Of a stretch of DNA of 64,000 nucleotides, positions 53,103 to 64,000 are shown piece by piece; the stretch's first letter is position 1; each line of letters starts with the position of its first letter. Source of the stretch: Setoptus koraiensis (Eukaryota > Arthropoda); NCBI GenBank assembly GCA_048013815.1, contig CM106585.1, positions 16,306,001 through 16,370,000 of the forward strand, given 5' to 3'. The notes under the pieces are model-generated. The model had not been told where the DNA came from. It saw nothing but the letters and a program-made list of their open reading frames with translations, and made no database searches. Position numbers and translations under genes: made by a program.

Positions 53103-56081
53103 TCACAAGGTATTTTCATGACCCGCCAAAATGTACAGACTTGATGGACTTGAAGTGGTTGTTGTAGGACGGCTTTCTAAAACAACAACTGTATCATTAC
53201 CGAGCACTTTGTATAATCGAGAGCTGTCATTGATTTCTTGAACAAGCTCATTAGTTTTAAAACTTCTTCCTTGCATACCATGTTTGTGAAAAGCTAATAC
53301 CGAGTCTGATAGACATACTAGGTATAGCGCGTGGAAGATGGGTGAAATAAATCAATTAATTAATATTGTGAATTGTGTCTGCAGATATTAGATGAGTTGG
53401 CAACATTAAATTTATATACTTTGATTATTTTTACACTTACCTATTGACTTTATCTGGAAATCGAACACAAGTTGGGAAGATGATGTCACATTGGACTTTA
53501 GGTTGCCATCAAGGTCAACAAGCTGAACTACATTGTCATAGCTGACAAGGATAGTGTCTTTATCCAATTGTGTTACACATGCCAATTCTAGCTGGCTTTG
53601 ACCCGAAATTACAGTGCTAGAGAGATCCTCATCATTGAGATTGATGAGATCCAACTTCAGAACCAATGGATTGGAACTTTTCCTTACACCGACACATAGC
53701 ATAGGATATTCTGAACCTGGAGTAATGATCATTTCAAATGTGGACAATCGTGGTGGTATATGTAGTTTGTATTGCTCCACCAACATAAACTTGTTCATCG
53801 GATTATACCATTCCATTAAAAATATGCCGCTTTGAGTAGCGCCACATAAGTATTTGTTGCCACTGAACGGATTACGCCCAATACAACAGGCTATGCAGCC
53901 TTTGGTATCTGGGACTTTTGTATAAGCAGTAAACTTGCGCGGTACAAATTTTTCTGGAATCTTGTTGATCATCGAGTCCATTGGTAATCCAAATCTGATA
54001 TATCCGTTTTTGCTATTATTATGCAAACTAACCAAATCATGTCTGAAAAGATGAGTTGTTTTTCCAGATAATGTCATAAGCACATCTTTAATAACAAACA
54101 TCCAAGTAGTTTTTCTTGGAAATATATGGTCCATACAAGCATCGTGTAGTTCATTGAGATTTAAAGTGTAGATCCCCTCGTCACAACCTAATAATATATG
54201 CTGATCTCTTGTCTCGGGGTGTATCCACGAGACGGCACAGTTCACATTCAAGGGACAACCATTAAATACTTTGGAGAAGCATGCACCCATATGGACTTTA
54301 GGAGTAGGCGGTAAACCATTGGCAATCGGTCTGATCGACGGTTGACTTGACGATGGAGGAGGTGGAGGTGGCATGGTGGGCGGTGGAGGCAGTTTATATA
54401 TAGATGAAGGCCTAGAAGAGGTCTGATGGACAGAGTGTCGTTGAGACAATTTGTTTTGCTCAACACCATTGAAAGGATCTCGCGGGTTGTTATTATCGGA
54501 AGGAAGGCCCACAGTGGTTATTGGTCTTCTTCGATCCTTCCTCCGGGGTGGAACCTCCGGGGGTTTGTCGGAAGACACATCTCCTATGTCGGCATCGACG
54601 CTCTGTTTGGTTAAATTTGTTTGATTAGTTGATTTCTGAAAATTGTTGTCAACATGTTGTTCGCTAAGACTTCTTCCCTTCCAAGGAGTCGATGGGGGTG
54701 TGGAAAATTCATCTAAATCTGTTACCTCACGGTGTTGTGATGGAACTTGCTCTTTGTGTGACATCACTGATTTACTACTAGAGGGATTATTACTACTTGG
54801 ATCTGGAGGTGATTTGAAGGAAGTCATTCCTAAGCCACGCTGATTTAATTCCTCGTCAACCATTTCTAGAAGGCTTTTCTGATTTCTAATATCAAACTCT
54901 TCAATGACATCTTGGTGAAACTTTTGCCTATCACGGCTTTCTTGCACTATGTTCCATGCTCTGATGGTAGATTCAGAATTAGTATCATCACTTGGATCTA
55001 TGGCAGCAGATGTCAATGCGGGCCTCAAGGCATGCTCAATATTAACACTTTCCAATTGTTGGTCTGATCGAGTGTTGTCGTCATATATAGCTGAATTCTT
55101 CGTTGAAGTAATACGTTGAGGCACGTCCATGAGCATCCTCTCCTCTTCAAGGTCATCGAGGGGAAAGTGACTGAAATTGTTTGGGTTTTGGGCCCGTTCC
55201 AATAAGTCGCGCATCATGTCTCGACTCAGTTCCTGATGGACAAACGAATGCTCAAGAAGTTTCTCAGCTGAAGGCCTCTTTTTAGCATTTTTATGAAGCG
55301 CTGCTTTCACAAACGACTTGAACTCTTCAGTCCAACGATTTTTGTCTTTGAGTGTTGGAGGCTTAAAATTAGATCTGGACATAAGATATAAGGCTCGCAT
55401 TGGGTGGAGATCAAACATGGGAGGCTGCAACTCGGCAAGCTCAATAGCTGTTATACCAACTGACCACACATCACATTGTTGGTCATAACCTCCTTTACGA
55501 TCCACAGCAGCAACTTCTGGAGCCATCCAGTAAGGAGAACCAATGAAAGATTTTCGTTTGCACATCGTAGCTGTTATCTGCGCTGATACCCCAAAATCAG
55601 CCAATTTGACATCTCCCAAATTAGTTAAAAGTATATTGGCTCCTTTGATGTCTCTGTGCATTTTTCCCATGGAATGCAGATAGCTGAGCCCCTTGAGAGT
55701 CTCTCGACATACTAGAGATATTTGGGCTTCACTCAGAGGCCCAGTCACATGGTAGATGTCCTGCAAAGATCCACCACCACAATACTCCATGCAGATCCAT
55801 AATTTATCACGTCGTAGATAGCTACCGTAGAAGGCTACAATGTTCGGATGAACACAGCTTTTCATCATGAGTATCTCTTGCTGGATAACAGCAAAATTAT
55901 CTCCGGGCTCTAATTTTATAATCTTGACAGCTGCCACTTGGCTAGTCTTAACATGTCTAGCTTTATAAACATCTCCGTAAGTTCCGGAGCCGACAACCTC
56001 TATCAATTCAAAAACGCCCGAAGGGTCGGATAGTGAGTTCAAATCTATTTGATAATTGTTTGAAGACGAGTGACGATCCAT
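53103..56081 (-). CDS. MAP4K3: GCK-I kinase of the MAP4K3/MAP4K5 (Happyhour) group
   Basis: Exon 1 is 56081-53441 and exon 2 is 53317-53103, with a 123-bp intron (AATAG|GTAAGT to ACCTAG|TA). The spliced protein has 951 aa. Residues about 22-290 are a Ste20 kinase: GSGTYGDVYKA glycine loop, VAAVKIIK lysine, MHRDIKGANILL, LADFGVSAQ and SFIGSPYWMAPEVAAV. A Ser/Pro-rich linker carries polyproline SH3-binding stretches (KLPPPPTMPPPPPP). The last ~320 residues are a citron homology (CNH) domain; exon 2 supplies its end (CLSDSVLAFHKHGMQGRSF, LYILAGHENTL). This group signals to JNK and supports amino-acid activation of TORC1. MAP4K5 is equally possible. A minus-strand AATAAA at 53098-53093 follows the stop. 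Confidence 0.93.
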
Positions 56082-57181
56082 TCTAATTTCGTTTTCGTGT
56101 TTAATTTCAATATTATTGCGTCGATTGTCCGTGAGTAGTTAAGATAATGATATTGCCAAATTATGTCCCGATACAAACAGCACAGAATGTGTGTATAAAT
56201 TATATTTTACCCAGTTTCGATTGAATAATGTCGCTACATATTATGACTGTTTTGGCGATTTCTGACGATTGTACCACAAGTAACAAAACTCTTCTATCCA
56301 TAATATTTGATGAATATATCATATATTGATTCTATGTGAATTAAAGACATGTGTATGATAAAAACTCTGGTCTGTTGATTAGCCTGTTGAGGTATGATGA
56401 TTGACCAGTAAAATTGTTTGAATAATGCATAATAATAATAACAAGATACTCATCATATAATCGGTGAGAATCATCTGGTGGACTGAACTATTATTGTCTC
56501 CAAGTAAAATTTTGTTTATTATCCAGGACAGATCGTAAGTCAGACAGACAGATTTGTCTAGGATTTGTTGGATCTATAGTAGCAGCAATGATGTATGTAG
56601 TGTCACATTCCAGTAAACGTAGAAATATTATTTGTATCAGAAACGATGAATGGTTTCTGTCAAAATGGAAATATTTTCCAATCAGATGGGAAGAAAAATA
56701 TTCTGATGACAAATAACCGGGATTAAATTGTTGGTGCTAATTGATCAGATGTTGCTTGTCTATTCTAGGTAAATACCACAAACAATATTAGCAATAATGT
56801 AAAATGAACGTCTTGAACCTTCAAAGAAAATAATGAAAACATAAAGACATCAAAACTTGACAAAGTGTGTGTGTGTGTGTGTTTCTCGCCCAAAGACTGT
56901 GTGCGTGTGTGTGTGTATGTGTGTCTATTTTTTGCCTGTGTGTTTTCTGTGTATCACACAAACAAAAACTGCTTGGTTGACGATTAGTCGACAACTGGGG
57001 TTCTGATTGTAATTATCAATATTATTTATATATGGTATATGTATATATATGTGTATAGATTTATTTTACTTTTATCGGGACAAATAATCAACAATTCTTG
57101 TTTCTTACTCTGTTTCTATTGAGATTGTAATCGTATTATAAGAATAACAGAGGCATCACTGTGTTGAGCAGTTTGAGTTAG
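56082..57181. other. Intergenic region, MAP4K to SLC41
   Basis: 1.1 kb of AT-rich DNA with TG microsatellites at 56865-56882 and 56899-56924. A 73-codon minus-strand frame (56712-56491) is unsupported. The MAP4K promoter lies at the left end. Confidence 0.55.
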
Positions 57182-59074
57182 CTATACACTATCTTCGAGT
57201 AAATATTCATTACCGGTGTCAATTAGAGTTCCATGGCTCGCTTCATGACCCACCGAGTTGGGATCGCCCATGTGTTTCAAGAATAAGAATGCCGTCAGTA
57301 AAACAAAATTACCAAAACAATCACTTATGGACATGAGTATAGGTATAACACAATTATCTGGATCCCAGCGTTGCTTCCATGTGACTGGTGTCACCAGGTA
57401 AGTTAGGCATTGTATAAATGTCACTTGGGTTACGGCTGCCAGCAAACAACAAGCCACTAGATAGAATGTTATATCCACATGGCTTGGACAAAGTATAAAT
57501 ATGGAGCATAGATACACTGAAACGGCTGGCACACACATGAGAATGAGCCATCTAGATACCGATGCGTTCATGTCTAATAATTGACATCCAGGCAGAGTTG
57601 ATTGCAATGATAGAAAACAATTGTAGCTAATTAGATTGGGGTATATTGATTTTCAGCACAAGTCACTCTTGAGCAAGTGTTACTTAAACTCACCTTTAGC
57701 GTATAATGCTCTGATTGGCGATTGTAGGCATTTGCCGGCATCATTAGATGCTCTCTCGGGAGCTACTTGACTTAGTTGCTGGAAATAGGTCGAGATTCGG
57801 CTAGTTTGTACGGCCATCAAATTGACACTAACACCATTTACCACAGCTTGATATATTGCTATTCTAGCGAAGGCCTCAACGGCATGATCGAACACTAATC
57901 CGGACATAGTCGCCACACTGACTGCCATGGCCAATGGAATATGTGTCTCAATGAACATTCCCCTGGTGAAGGGATTTCCGTTTGCAACATAGATAAACAT
58001 TGGTAATAAACAAATCAATGTCAATATTAGGGTATAATATAACCAAGTATAGGTGGCTATTGTATGAAATAATGCTGCTGTTATAGATACAAAAAATACA
58101 GATGAGAAATCTCCCAACATGGCAGCTATAAGAGTGGACACATTGTCTGGATTTACATTAGCCTTCTCGGATGCCACCACTACGGCCATTATAATCATTG
58201 AACTAATTATTTCGTTGATACAAATCGAGGTCATGCCAGTGGCCAATACTCTGACGCCAAGAAAGAAGTTGAATTGTCCCACTTGCAATGTGTTGATTCC
58301 AACAACTAATAGTCCTGCCATGCAACCAAATATGACAGATTGTGTTTGTAGCAGTGCCAAATTACCCAAGAATGCTCGAAACTTCTCTTTGGGACTCTTG
58401 ATTGTGCCCATATTCGAGCAAGTGGACAATCTGGCGGCCAACGTGGCCTCAAGATTTGTTTTGAAGGCCATAACCGTTGCCAGAAGCATGTAAAATATGG
58501 TGTTTTCTCGAAACACCCTCCATGTTTGGGCATAATTTAAAAACAAACCCGCGGCAACATTACCAAAACCAGACAACAGAAACGGTATAAATACTTGCAA
58601 TAGTAGAACTCTTGTTGTTTCTTTATTCCTGATGTTGTTTCTAGCTTGTGCCGCCAATAGTGGACCACGTATGTCCTCACTGAAACGTCTTCTCTCTGTA
58701 TTGGGTACACCCAAGAATATATTTCGAATGCTGGGCTTCCTAGTCAGGGATGTATCATGAACAGTGGGCCTACGTTGATATCTAGTCAATTGTATGATGT
58801 CGTTAGGTAATGATTTAGTAGCATTCAAGTCAGGTATATAACTGTTTTGGTGAGGATTAATGGACAAAGCAAAAACTTTTCCATCGTCATATAGATCATC
58901 ATTTGTCGACCTAGCGGTGTGGCCACCACCCACGCCATTAGAGGAATTAATTTCTCCGTTATCTTCTGCCCTTCCTTGCAGATCGTATTGTTTTTTTGCG
59001 TTCCATTTTATTAGCGGCATATCTGACGGAATATGAATATGTGTGTCGTGGGTATAGGATATATAGGCACACAC
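57182..59074 (-). CDS. SLC41-type magnesium transporter (MgtE-like)
   Basis: Exon 1 ends at 57694 (TAAAG|GTGAGT); exon 2 is 57573-57182 after TTATTAG, with a 120-bp intron. The junction gives IRALYAKDMNASVSRW, colinear with SLC41A1. The start is either ATG 59074 (590 aa) or, more likely, ATG 59020 (572 aa, MPLIKWNAKK). After a ~130-residue cytosolic N-terminus the protein has two MgtE-type membrane repeats: LQVFIPFLLSGFGNVAAGL, TNLEATLAARLSTCSNMG, and in repeat two AMLGDFSSVFFVS and NGVSVNLMAVQTSRIST. SLC41 proteins mediate Na+/Mg2+ exchange. The paired repeats and the spacing of the Asn/Asp residues fit the family. Which paralogue (A1-A3) is not clear. Confidence 0.9.
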
Positions 59075-60529
59075 TATAGTGACTAGTTAATCGACAAAAT
59101 GATAACTAAGCTATTAACAGGTAGCTAAAAGGTGGGTACGCAATTGATATAGTAGCTCACTACTGTTGATTGATTGATAATAAGTATCATTTATACGTTG
59201 CAAACTTTCTGTTTACATTACATAATTAGTTAGCATATTGTTATGCCAACTATTTTCAACTATCGGTTATCTTGAGAGCGTTTCAAGAGGTAACATAACA
59301 GTAATTAGTAATCAGTTATTTAGTGCTAGTTGATTCTTAGGTGAAATGTGACAGAGCTTGGCTTGCAAATGAACACAAGTGCTTGGAAGTCTTGGAAGTC
59401 TATTTAACCCTGATTAGTTTTGATCATGAACCGATGCCATTCTACAAGTGACAGTCACCGATAGATTGTTCCGATTGCCTCTAATTCATGCTGGCCATTG
59501 CAACACACACACACACACATTTACACAAGTTATAGCTGCTGCCATAATAATCGATAGCGTTTGAAAGAGAGAAATCAACAATAGTGCCGATCTGAATAAT
59601 TAATTCTAATTACGATGACGTACACACATAGATCGCTTGCATGTAAATACATCCACTGGTATCCACCAGCAATTGTCCAAATATATAACTGACTAACTGA
59701 ACAAAATGGCATCATCGTGTCTAATGGCTTATTACGTCTCTGCTTAGAGCACCCATAACTACAACTTGTAACTTATAACGAAACAGAGACAGCGAGAAAA
59801 TACTGTCACTGTTTCGTAAAGTAGGCAGTAGTTGTATGGAATCGATTAATGTCAACAACACACATATTGGTAGGCTCTTTCGCTTTATTCCTACCTGATC
59901 TAGTTTAACTTATTATCACAATATATACATATAAACACTGTATGGCTGCGACAGAACTGAAGCAACCATTGACATGGGAAACATGGCAGTTTCCATTTCA
60001 ATTAGAACTAATTAATCATTGTCATCATTGGCAAACAACCATATTGTGTGCGATAATAAATAAGCTATCATTTTTGGTTCGCTGAAATCAATAATATGAT
60101 AATCAGTAATTAGACATTATTGTTAATATTGTTGTTACCTTTCATTAAATGGTAACAAACAACAACAACAGTAATAACAACATTGCATGGAGGTGTTGAC
60201 AAGGTCTTCGGAGGATATGCATTCTATGATATACCATGTGATGGCTGTTACACATAGTGTCACAAATTGGACTTACCAACAGCCTCCCCTTTGCATATTA
60301 CATGTATGGTATTACTTGTGTGCCTAATGGTGATGTTGACGGCAAAAGAACATCACAATGGAAAATCACATTACTATATCATAGTGCGAGGTGAATGGAA
60401 GGAAAAAATTATCCTCTTCTCTCTTTGAATTTAAATAGAATTTAAAACAGTATAACTCTGAGACTAGAGCGACTCTAGATAAAACATTTTGAGTATTTAT
60501 TCAACAGTGTGTAAATTCGCATGTGACAA
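59075..60529. other. Intergenic region, SLC41 to FBPase
   Basis: 1.45 kb, AT-rich, with a short CA run at 59501-59517 and a CAA run near 60158-60172. No open frame of note, no tRNA and no repeat family recognised. Confidence 0.6.
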
Positions 60530-61674
60530 TCACTCTTGATTGGTTCTTTTTTGTAGCCTCTCGTAATGGCCCATTACATCTTGAACGTCTTCCACACTAC
60601 CTAGAAAAATGGGCGCCCGCTCGTGTATCTTAGAGGGTATCAAATCAAGTACGTGAATACCCGGAGCGGCCATTGCTATTCCGCCTGCCTTTTCCATAAT
60701 GAAGGCCATTGGATTGCATTCATAAAGTAAACGCAATTTACCATTTGGCGAATCCTTCATCCTTGGGTACATAAAAATGCCACCGTATTTGAGGGTACGA
60801 TGCACATCGGAAACCATGGAGCCCACGTAACGGGCCGAATAAGGTTTTTGTTCTACACCTGCTGAGTCCTTGCCGGGATATTTTCTACTATGTACATAAC
60901 TCTTGACTGCCTCGTCCCATTTTGAGTGGTAACCCTCATTAATACTGTAGATGTTGCCCCTTGGCTTCACTCTCATATCGGCATCGGTTAGAATAAATTC
61001 ACCAATTGACGGGTCCAACATGAAACCGTGAACACAATCGTTTACGGCCAAAACAATAACTGTGGCCGACCCGTAAAGTGCATATCCGGCTGCAACAATA
61101 CTCCTGCCGCTGGGTAACTCAGGTCGAGGAACTTTCGGATCCTTTGTAAAGAGAAAACATAGGCTCCTTAGTTAACTTAACGTAATGTGATGTAATGTTG
61201 TTTGTGATAATTGTCACTGTGTGTGTGTGTGTGTAATTTACTCACCTGACGGTATATGGCAAAAATAGAACCGATTGATGCAAGACAATCAATGTTTGAT
61301 GAGCCGTCTAAGGGATCGAACGCTATGAGGTATTTGCCAGCTTTGTCAGCTTCAATACCAATGACGTTCTCGTTCTCCTCACTGATCATCATGTATGTGG
61401 TATAAGAGGATTTAAGCATATTGATAAATAATTCATTCGCTAAAACATCAAGTCTTTTGACCTCTTCGCCCTGAACGTTGACATCGCCCGCCAAACCGAA
61501 TAAGTTTGCCATACCGGCCTTCCTGACAGCCGATGAAACAGATTTGATGGCTGTCTGTAAAGCAGTTAATAATGTCGTCAATTCTCCGCTGGCATTTGGA
61601 TATTTTCTCTGTTCTTCAATGAGAAATCGTGTCAATGTCATACAATTTGTATCAAAAGATACCGAGGAAGCCAT
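60530..61674 (-). CDS. FBP1: Fructose-1,6-bisphosphatase
   Basis: Two exons: 61674-61246 (143 aa) and 61141-60530 (203 aa), with a 104-bp intron (CGTCAG|GTGAGT to ACAAAG|GATCC); total 346 aa against 338 in human. It hydrolyses fructose-1,6-bisphosphate in gluconeogenesis. Metal and catalytic residues are intact: [14 protein letters not shown] (Asp-Asp-Gly metal loop), [13 protein letters not shown] and YGGIFMYP for the sugar phosphate, and [17 protein letters not shown]. The N-terminal [12 protein letters not shown] and [21 protein letters not shown] helices belong to the AMP-binding region, so allosteric control looks possible. Exon 2 opens [26 protein letters not shown], right on the family pattern. 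A TG run (61219-61233) lies in the intron. Confidence 0.97.
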
Positions 61675-62660
61675 TGTTACTGTGTGCTATCTGTCTGGTT
61701 ATTATTCTAGGTGCTTCTGAGATATTCAACAAGTAACATTAATATAAATGAGTAGAATAATACAGCATAGTATAGTAGAATATTTAGATTGCGACTACAA
61801 ATTGTTAGCTCTCTGTTCAACACTATCATCTCGCTAGCTGGGTACAATTGAATATCGATGTACAATTTTGTTGTCGCCGTTGTTGTTGTCTGTTTTCATG
61901 TGTATGCGCACTCGTATCTTTTCATCATCAAAAAAATATGTTTGTTATTCATTTACTTAATAGGTGCTGTCACAATCAATTGCTGATTGCGAATTTCACA
62001 ATGTGAAAACAAACACACACGCAAAATGTCTAGCTAGATGCTTTCTTGTACACTAGTGGTGTGTATCGCAATAGAAAGGTTGATTGCCGTCAGATCTAAC
62101 GCAATTTTGTCAGAACCGAGAAAGAAGAGGGCACATATAATTTATCAGACCTTAGAGTTTTCCAATACATGGAAAAAGTTCTTCAATTACAATGTAAGCA
62201 CTGAACAAAATCAGTCGGCAGTTTCTAGCCGACGCAAAGCTGTGGAAAGATCGAGAATGAACACTTGTATAATCCCGCCAAATTGTTGATGAATCAATGT
62301 ATCAGCTCGATGCTCTTATCAAAGCATCCAAGATAACCTAAATAGATACATGATACCGACGCAATTGATCAGCTATCACCAACACAAAATGATATTCTCT
62401 TTTATAGTACTTTATTCCTGATATATGTTTTACAAATTGTTGGTCACGCTAGATATACAATTGCTATCGAAAGTTACTTCTCCTTCTTCTTGAAACTCGG
62501 TGAATGTCAAAGACTATTTTGGATATGGTTCATAATAATAAATAATAAATATGAGGATCTCTTATAATAAATTATGAGTCTCTACAAGATTGTGTTGTTG
62601 TTTGTGCGCTTCCGTTCAGAACTCGACACTGTTAGGCCAGTGATGTCTACTGATGTAATA
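61675..62660. other. Intergenic region, FBPase to secreted-protein gene
   Basis: Holds the FBPase promoter and the 3' flank of the next minus-strand gene. A plus-strand 83-codon frame (62038-62289) contains a GPCR-helix-3-like stretch, treated as a finding. Otherwise nothing was recognised. Confidence 0.5.
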
Positions 62661-63643
62661 TTATATTTGGTTCTCTTGACATTGATATAATTTGGCACAA
62701 TCTTCATTGTTTCTTCCACGATGTGTAGCTTGTGTGATCTTGTTTGTTCCGTCTCCTAGAAAATAACCTGAGGCATACCCGCCTACCTGAGCTATGACAG
62801 CTCCAAAGTGTCGCCCATCTCTCACGGCGTCTCTACCGGCCTCGCATAGATATCTCTGACTGCATTCTTCATTGGCAGCCCTAAGCGACTTGACATAACC
62901 CTGAAGCATGGAAACTCCGGCAGTGGCAACTTCATCCATTGTATCTTTGAGGCCTCTGCTCGATGCACTTCGTGCCTTTTGACTAAATGTGTTCTTTAAT
63001 AGTTCGAGAGCCTGTAACAATTAATTAGACAACACCAATTTATTAGTGGATTAGTAAGTGCTTAGACGAAAGATTTAATTGATAATGAAAACGAAGCGGG
63101 GTAAATAGAACCTACCTTGGACAGGATGTCCAATACCTGTTTTGAGGTACGGCTTAGCTCTTCGGTGTTGCCCCAAATCAAATGAATGATGTTCTTGACA
63201 AGGTTTTTTGGGGTGAAAAATTCCATCACTTGCTTCTTGTCTGTTTCGGTACGATATTTGCTACTGTCGATGTTGTTGTTATTCGCGGCTGATCTACCCT
63301 GACGTTCAACAGATTGGAATGCTGCAGAGGTCACTTGTTGAGCTATGGCAGCCACATTTTCTAGAAGTTGTTGATGTTTCGATTGTTGTTGTGGTTGTTG
63401 CTGACTTCCGGATGATGTAGTCGATAAAGCAACTTGCTGAGGAGGACTGCTCTGTTTTTCGCTGCTCTGACCTGGGGCCAATTGAATTTGTCCTGGCAAC
63501 GTAGTTACTGATGCTAGTGTCTGGCTTGCAACCAGTATCAAACAAAATGCGGCTCCCAAGAGAGACGTATTATACATGATGATTTGTTGCATAGCTTTGT
63601 TGCTTTTGTGCAAATATTGCCTCTCTGACGTTATTATAAACAA
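62661..63643 (-). CDS. Small secreted protein of unknown function
   Basis: Exon 1 ends at 63116 (CCAAG|GTAGGT); exon 2 is 63011-62661 after TTACAG, with a 104-bp intron. ATG 63592 (275 aa) places a good signal peptide at the N-terminus (MQQIIMYNTSLLGAAFCLIL); ATG 63643 would add 17 residues before it. A Gln/Ser-rich region follows, then an amphipathic helix region (KNLVKNIIHLIWGNTEELSRTSKQ is cut by the splice site shortly after). Exon 2 has a compact Cys pattern: EECSQRYLCEAGRDAV and EDCAKLYQC, four cysteines suggesting two disulphides, around a Gly-rich AQVGGYASGYFLGDG. No membrane anchor. I do not recognise the family; it looks like an arthropod extracellular protein. Splice phase and signal peptide make a real gene very likely. 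Confidence 0.8.
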
Positions 63644-64000
63644 CGATAGATTGATGAAGGGGTATTAATGACAATGCAGTTGAATTATTGATTAAAATCA
63701 CAACGGATAACAGTCTGCAACAATAATAAACAGCTCAAACAACAATTGATGTTGTCAATTGGAAGATACAATTGTTAATGATGGTACGAAGATGGTTCAA
63801 CTTACTATGATGGCGAATGACGGACGATAGAGTTCAAGTTACGGAAAACAAGCGTAAACTTGAGCTGTAACGGTGTTGCATAAGCGTTGCGACGCCTTGT
63901 AAGATATTTTTCAAGTGTTTGAAGTGTTTTTTGTTTGCAGTCTAATTATGGAATGATTTTGGAGTAGTACAAGAAGTCGCCAGATAAGAAGTATCACTGG
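63644..64000. other. Upstream flank of the secreted-protein gene
   Basis: 357 bp reaching the window edge. AT-rich, with no coding sequence or recognisable element; it should hold the promoter of the minus-strand gene at 63643. Confidence 0.5.

Noticed and set aside
56491-56712. 73-codon minus-strand frame between MAP4K and SLC41
   Set aside because: AT-rich, no family resemblance, no splice or poly(A) context.
1-64000. tRNA genes, CRISPR arrays, operons and retroviral or LTR elements
   Set aside because: I saw no T-loop GGTTCRA context with a cloverleaf, no spaced direct repeats of CRISPR type, and no reverse transcriptase, gag or long terminal repeats. The short tandem arrays are contiguous minisatellites.

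Overview
This is animal nuclear DNA. Genes lie on both strands, introns are short (83-145 bp where I could place them) with GT-AG ends, and poly(A) signals sit close to stop codons. A dusky/miniature-type zona pellucida (ZP) protein and a nose-resistant-to-fluoxetine (NRF-6) type acyltransferase point to an ecdysozoan, most likely an arthropod. The compact, intron-poor genes would fit a mite, but that is inference and no marker fixes the lineage.

The window has two very different halves. Bases 1-17,700 are GC-rich, gene-poor and packed with short tandem repeats. The only gene I can support there is the 5' part of a minus-strand ZP-domain gene (two exons, 9966-7955). Its remaining exons must lie beyond base 1, so its next intron exceeds 7.9 kb. 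This half holds about 30 copies of the bZIP-type palindrome TTRCGYAA, against two I could find in the other 46 kb.

From about 17.8 kb onward the DNA is AT-rich and gene-dense. In order: NRF-6-like acyltransferase (-), PIGV (-), HAUS6-like (+), a small PIGV copy, MSH6 (-), MRPS5 (+), a small signal-peptide/transposase-HTH chimera (+), an MRPS5 pseudogene, POP5 (-), a 58-aa hypothetical (+), MED16 (-), UVSSA (-), SZT2 (+), an SLC38A7-like transporter (-), SHQ1 (+), SNRPB (+), a MAP4K3/5-type kinase (-), an SLC41 Mg2+ transporter (-), fructose-1,6-bisphosphatase (-) and a small secreted protein (-). These are mostly housekeeping genes: DNA repair (MSH6, UVSSA), transcription and RNA work (MED16, SNRPB, SHQ1, POP5), amino-acid sensing to TORC1 (SZT2, SLC38A7-like, MAP4K3-type), GPI synthesis, mitochondrial translation, gluconeogenesis and ion transport. 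They are not an operon-like set. Several pairs are head-to-head and probably share promoters (MSH6/MRPS5, POP5/hypothetical, UVSSA/SZT2, SLC38A7-like/SHQ1).

The strongest points for a second look are: the TTRCGYAA cluster, including five sites spaced exactly 23 bp; one in-frame TAA splitting an otherwise perfect 1,162-codon MSH6 frame; two young partial gene copies (PIGV, MRPS5) wedged against the stop codons of MSH6 and POP5; the signal peptide joined to a transposase-type HTH domain; an SmB protein without its usual proline-rich tail; and a knot of palindromes upstream of SNRPB.
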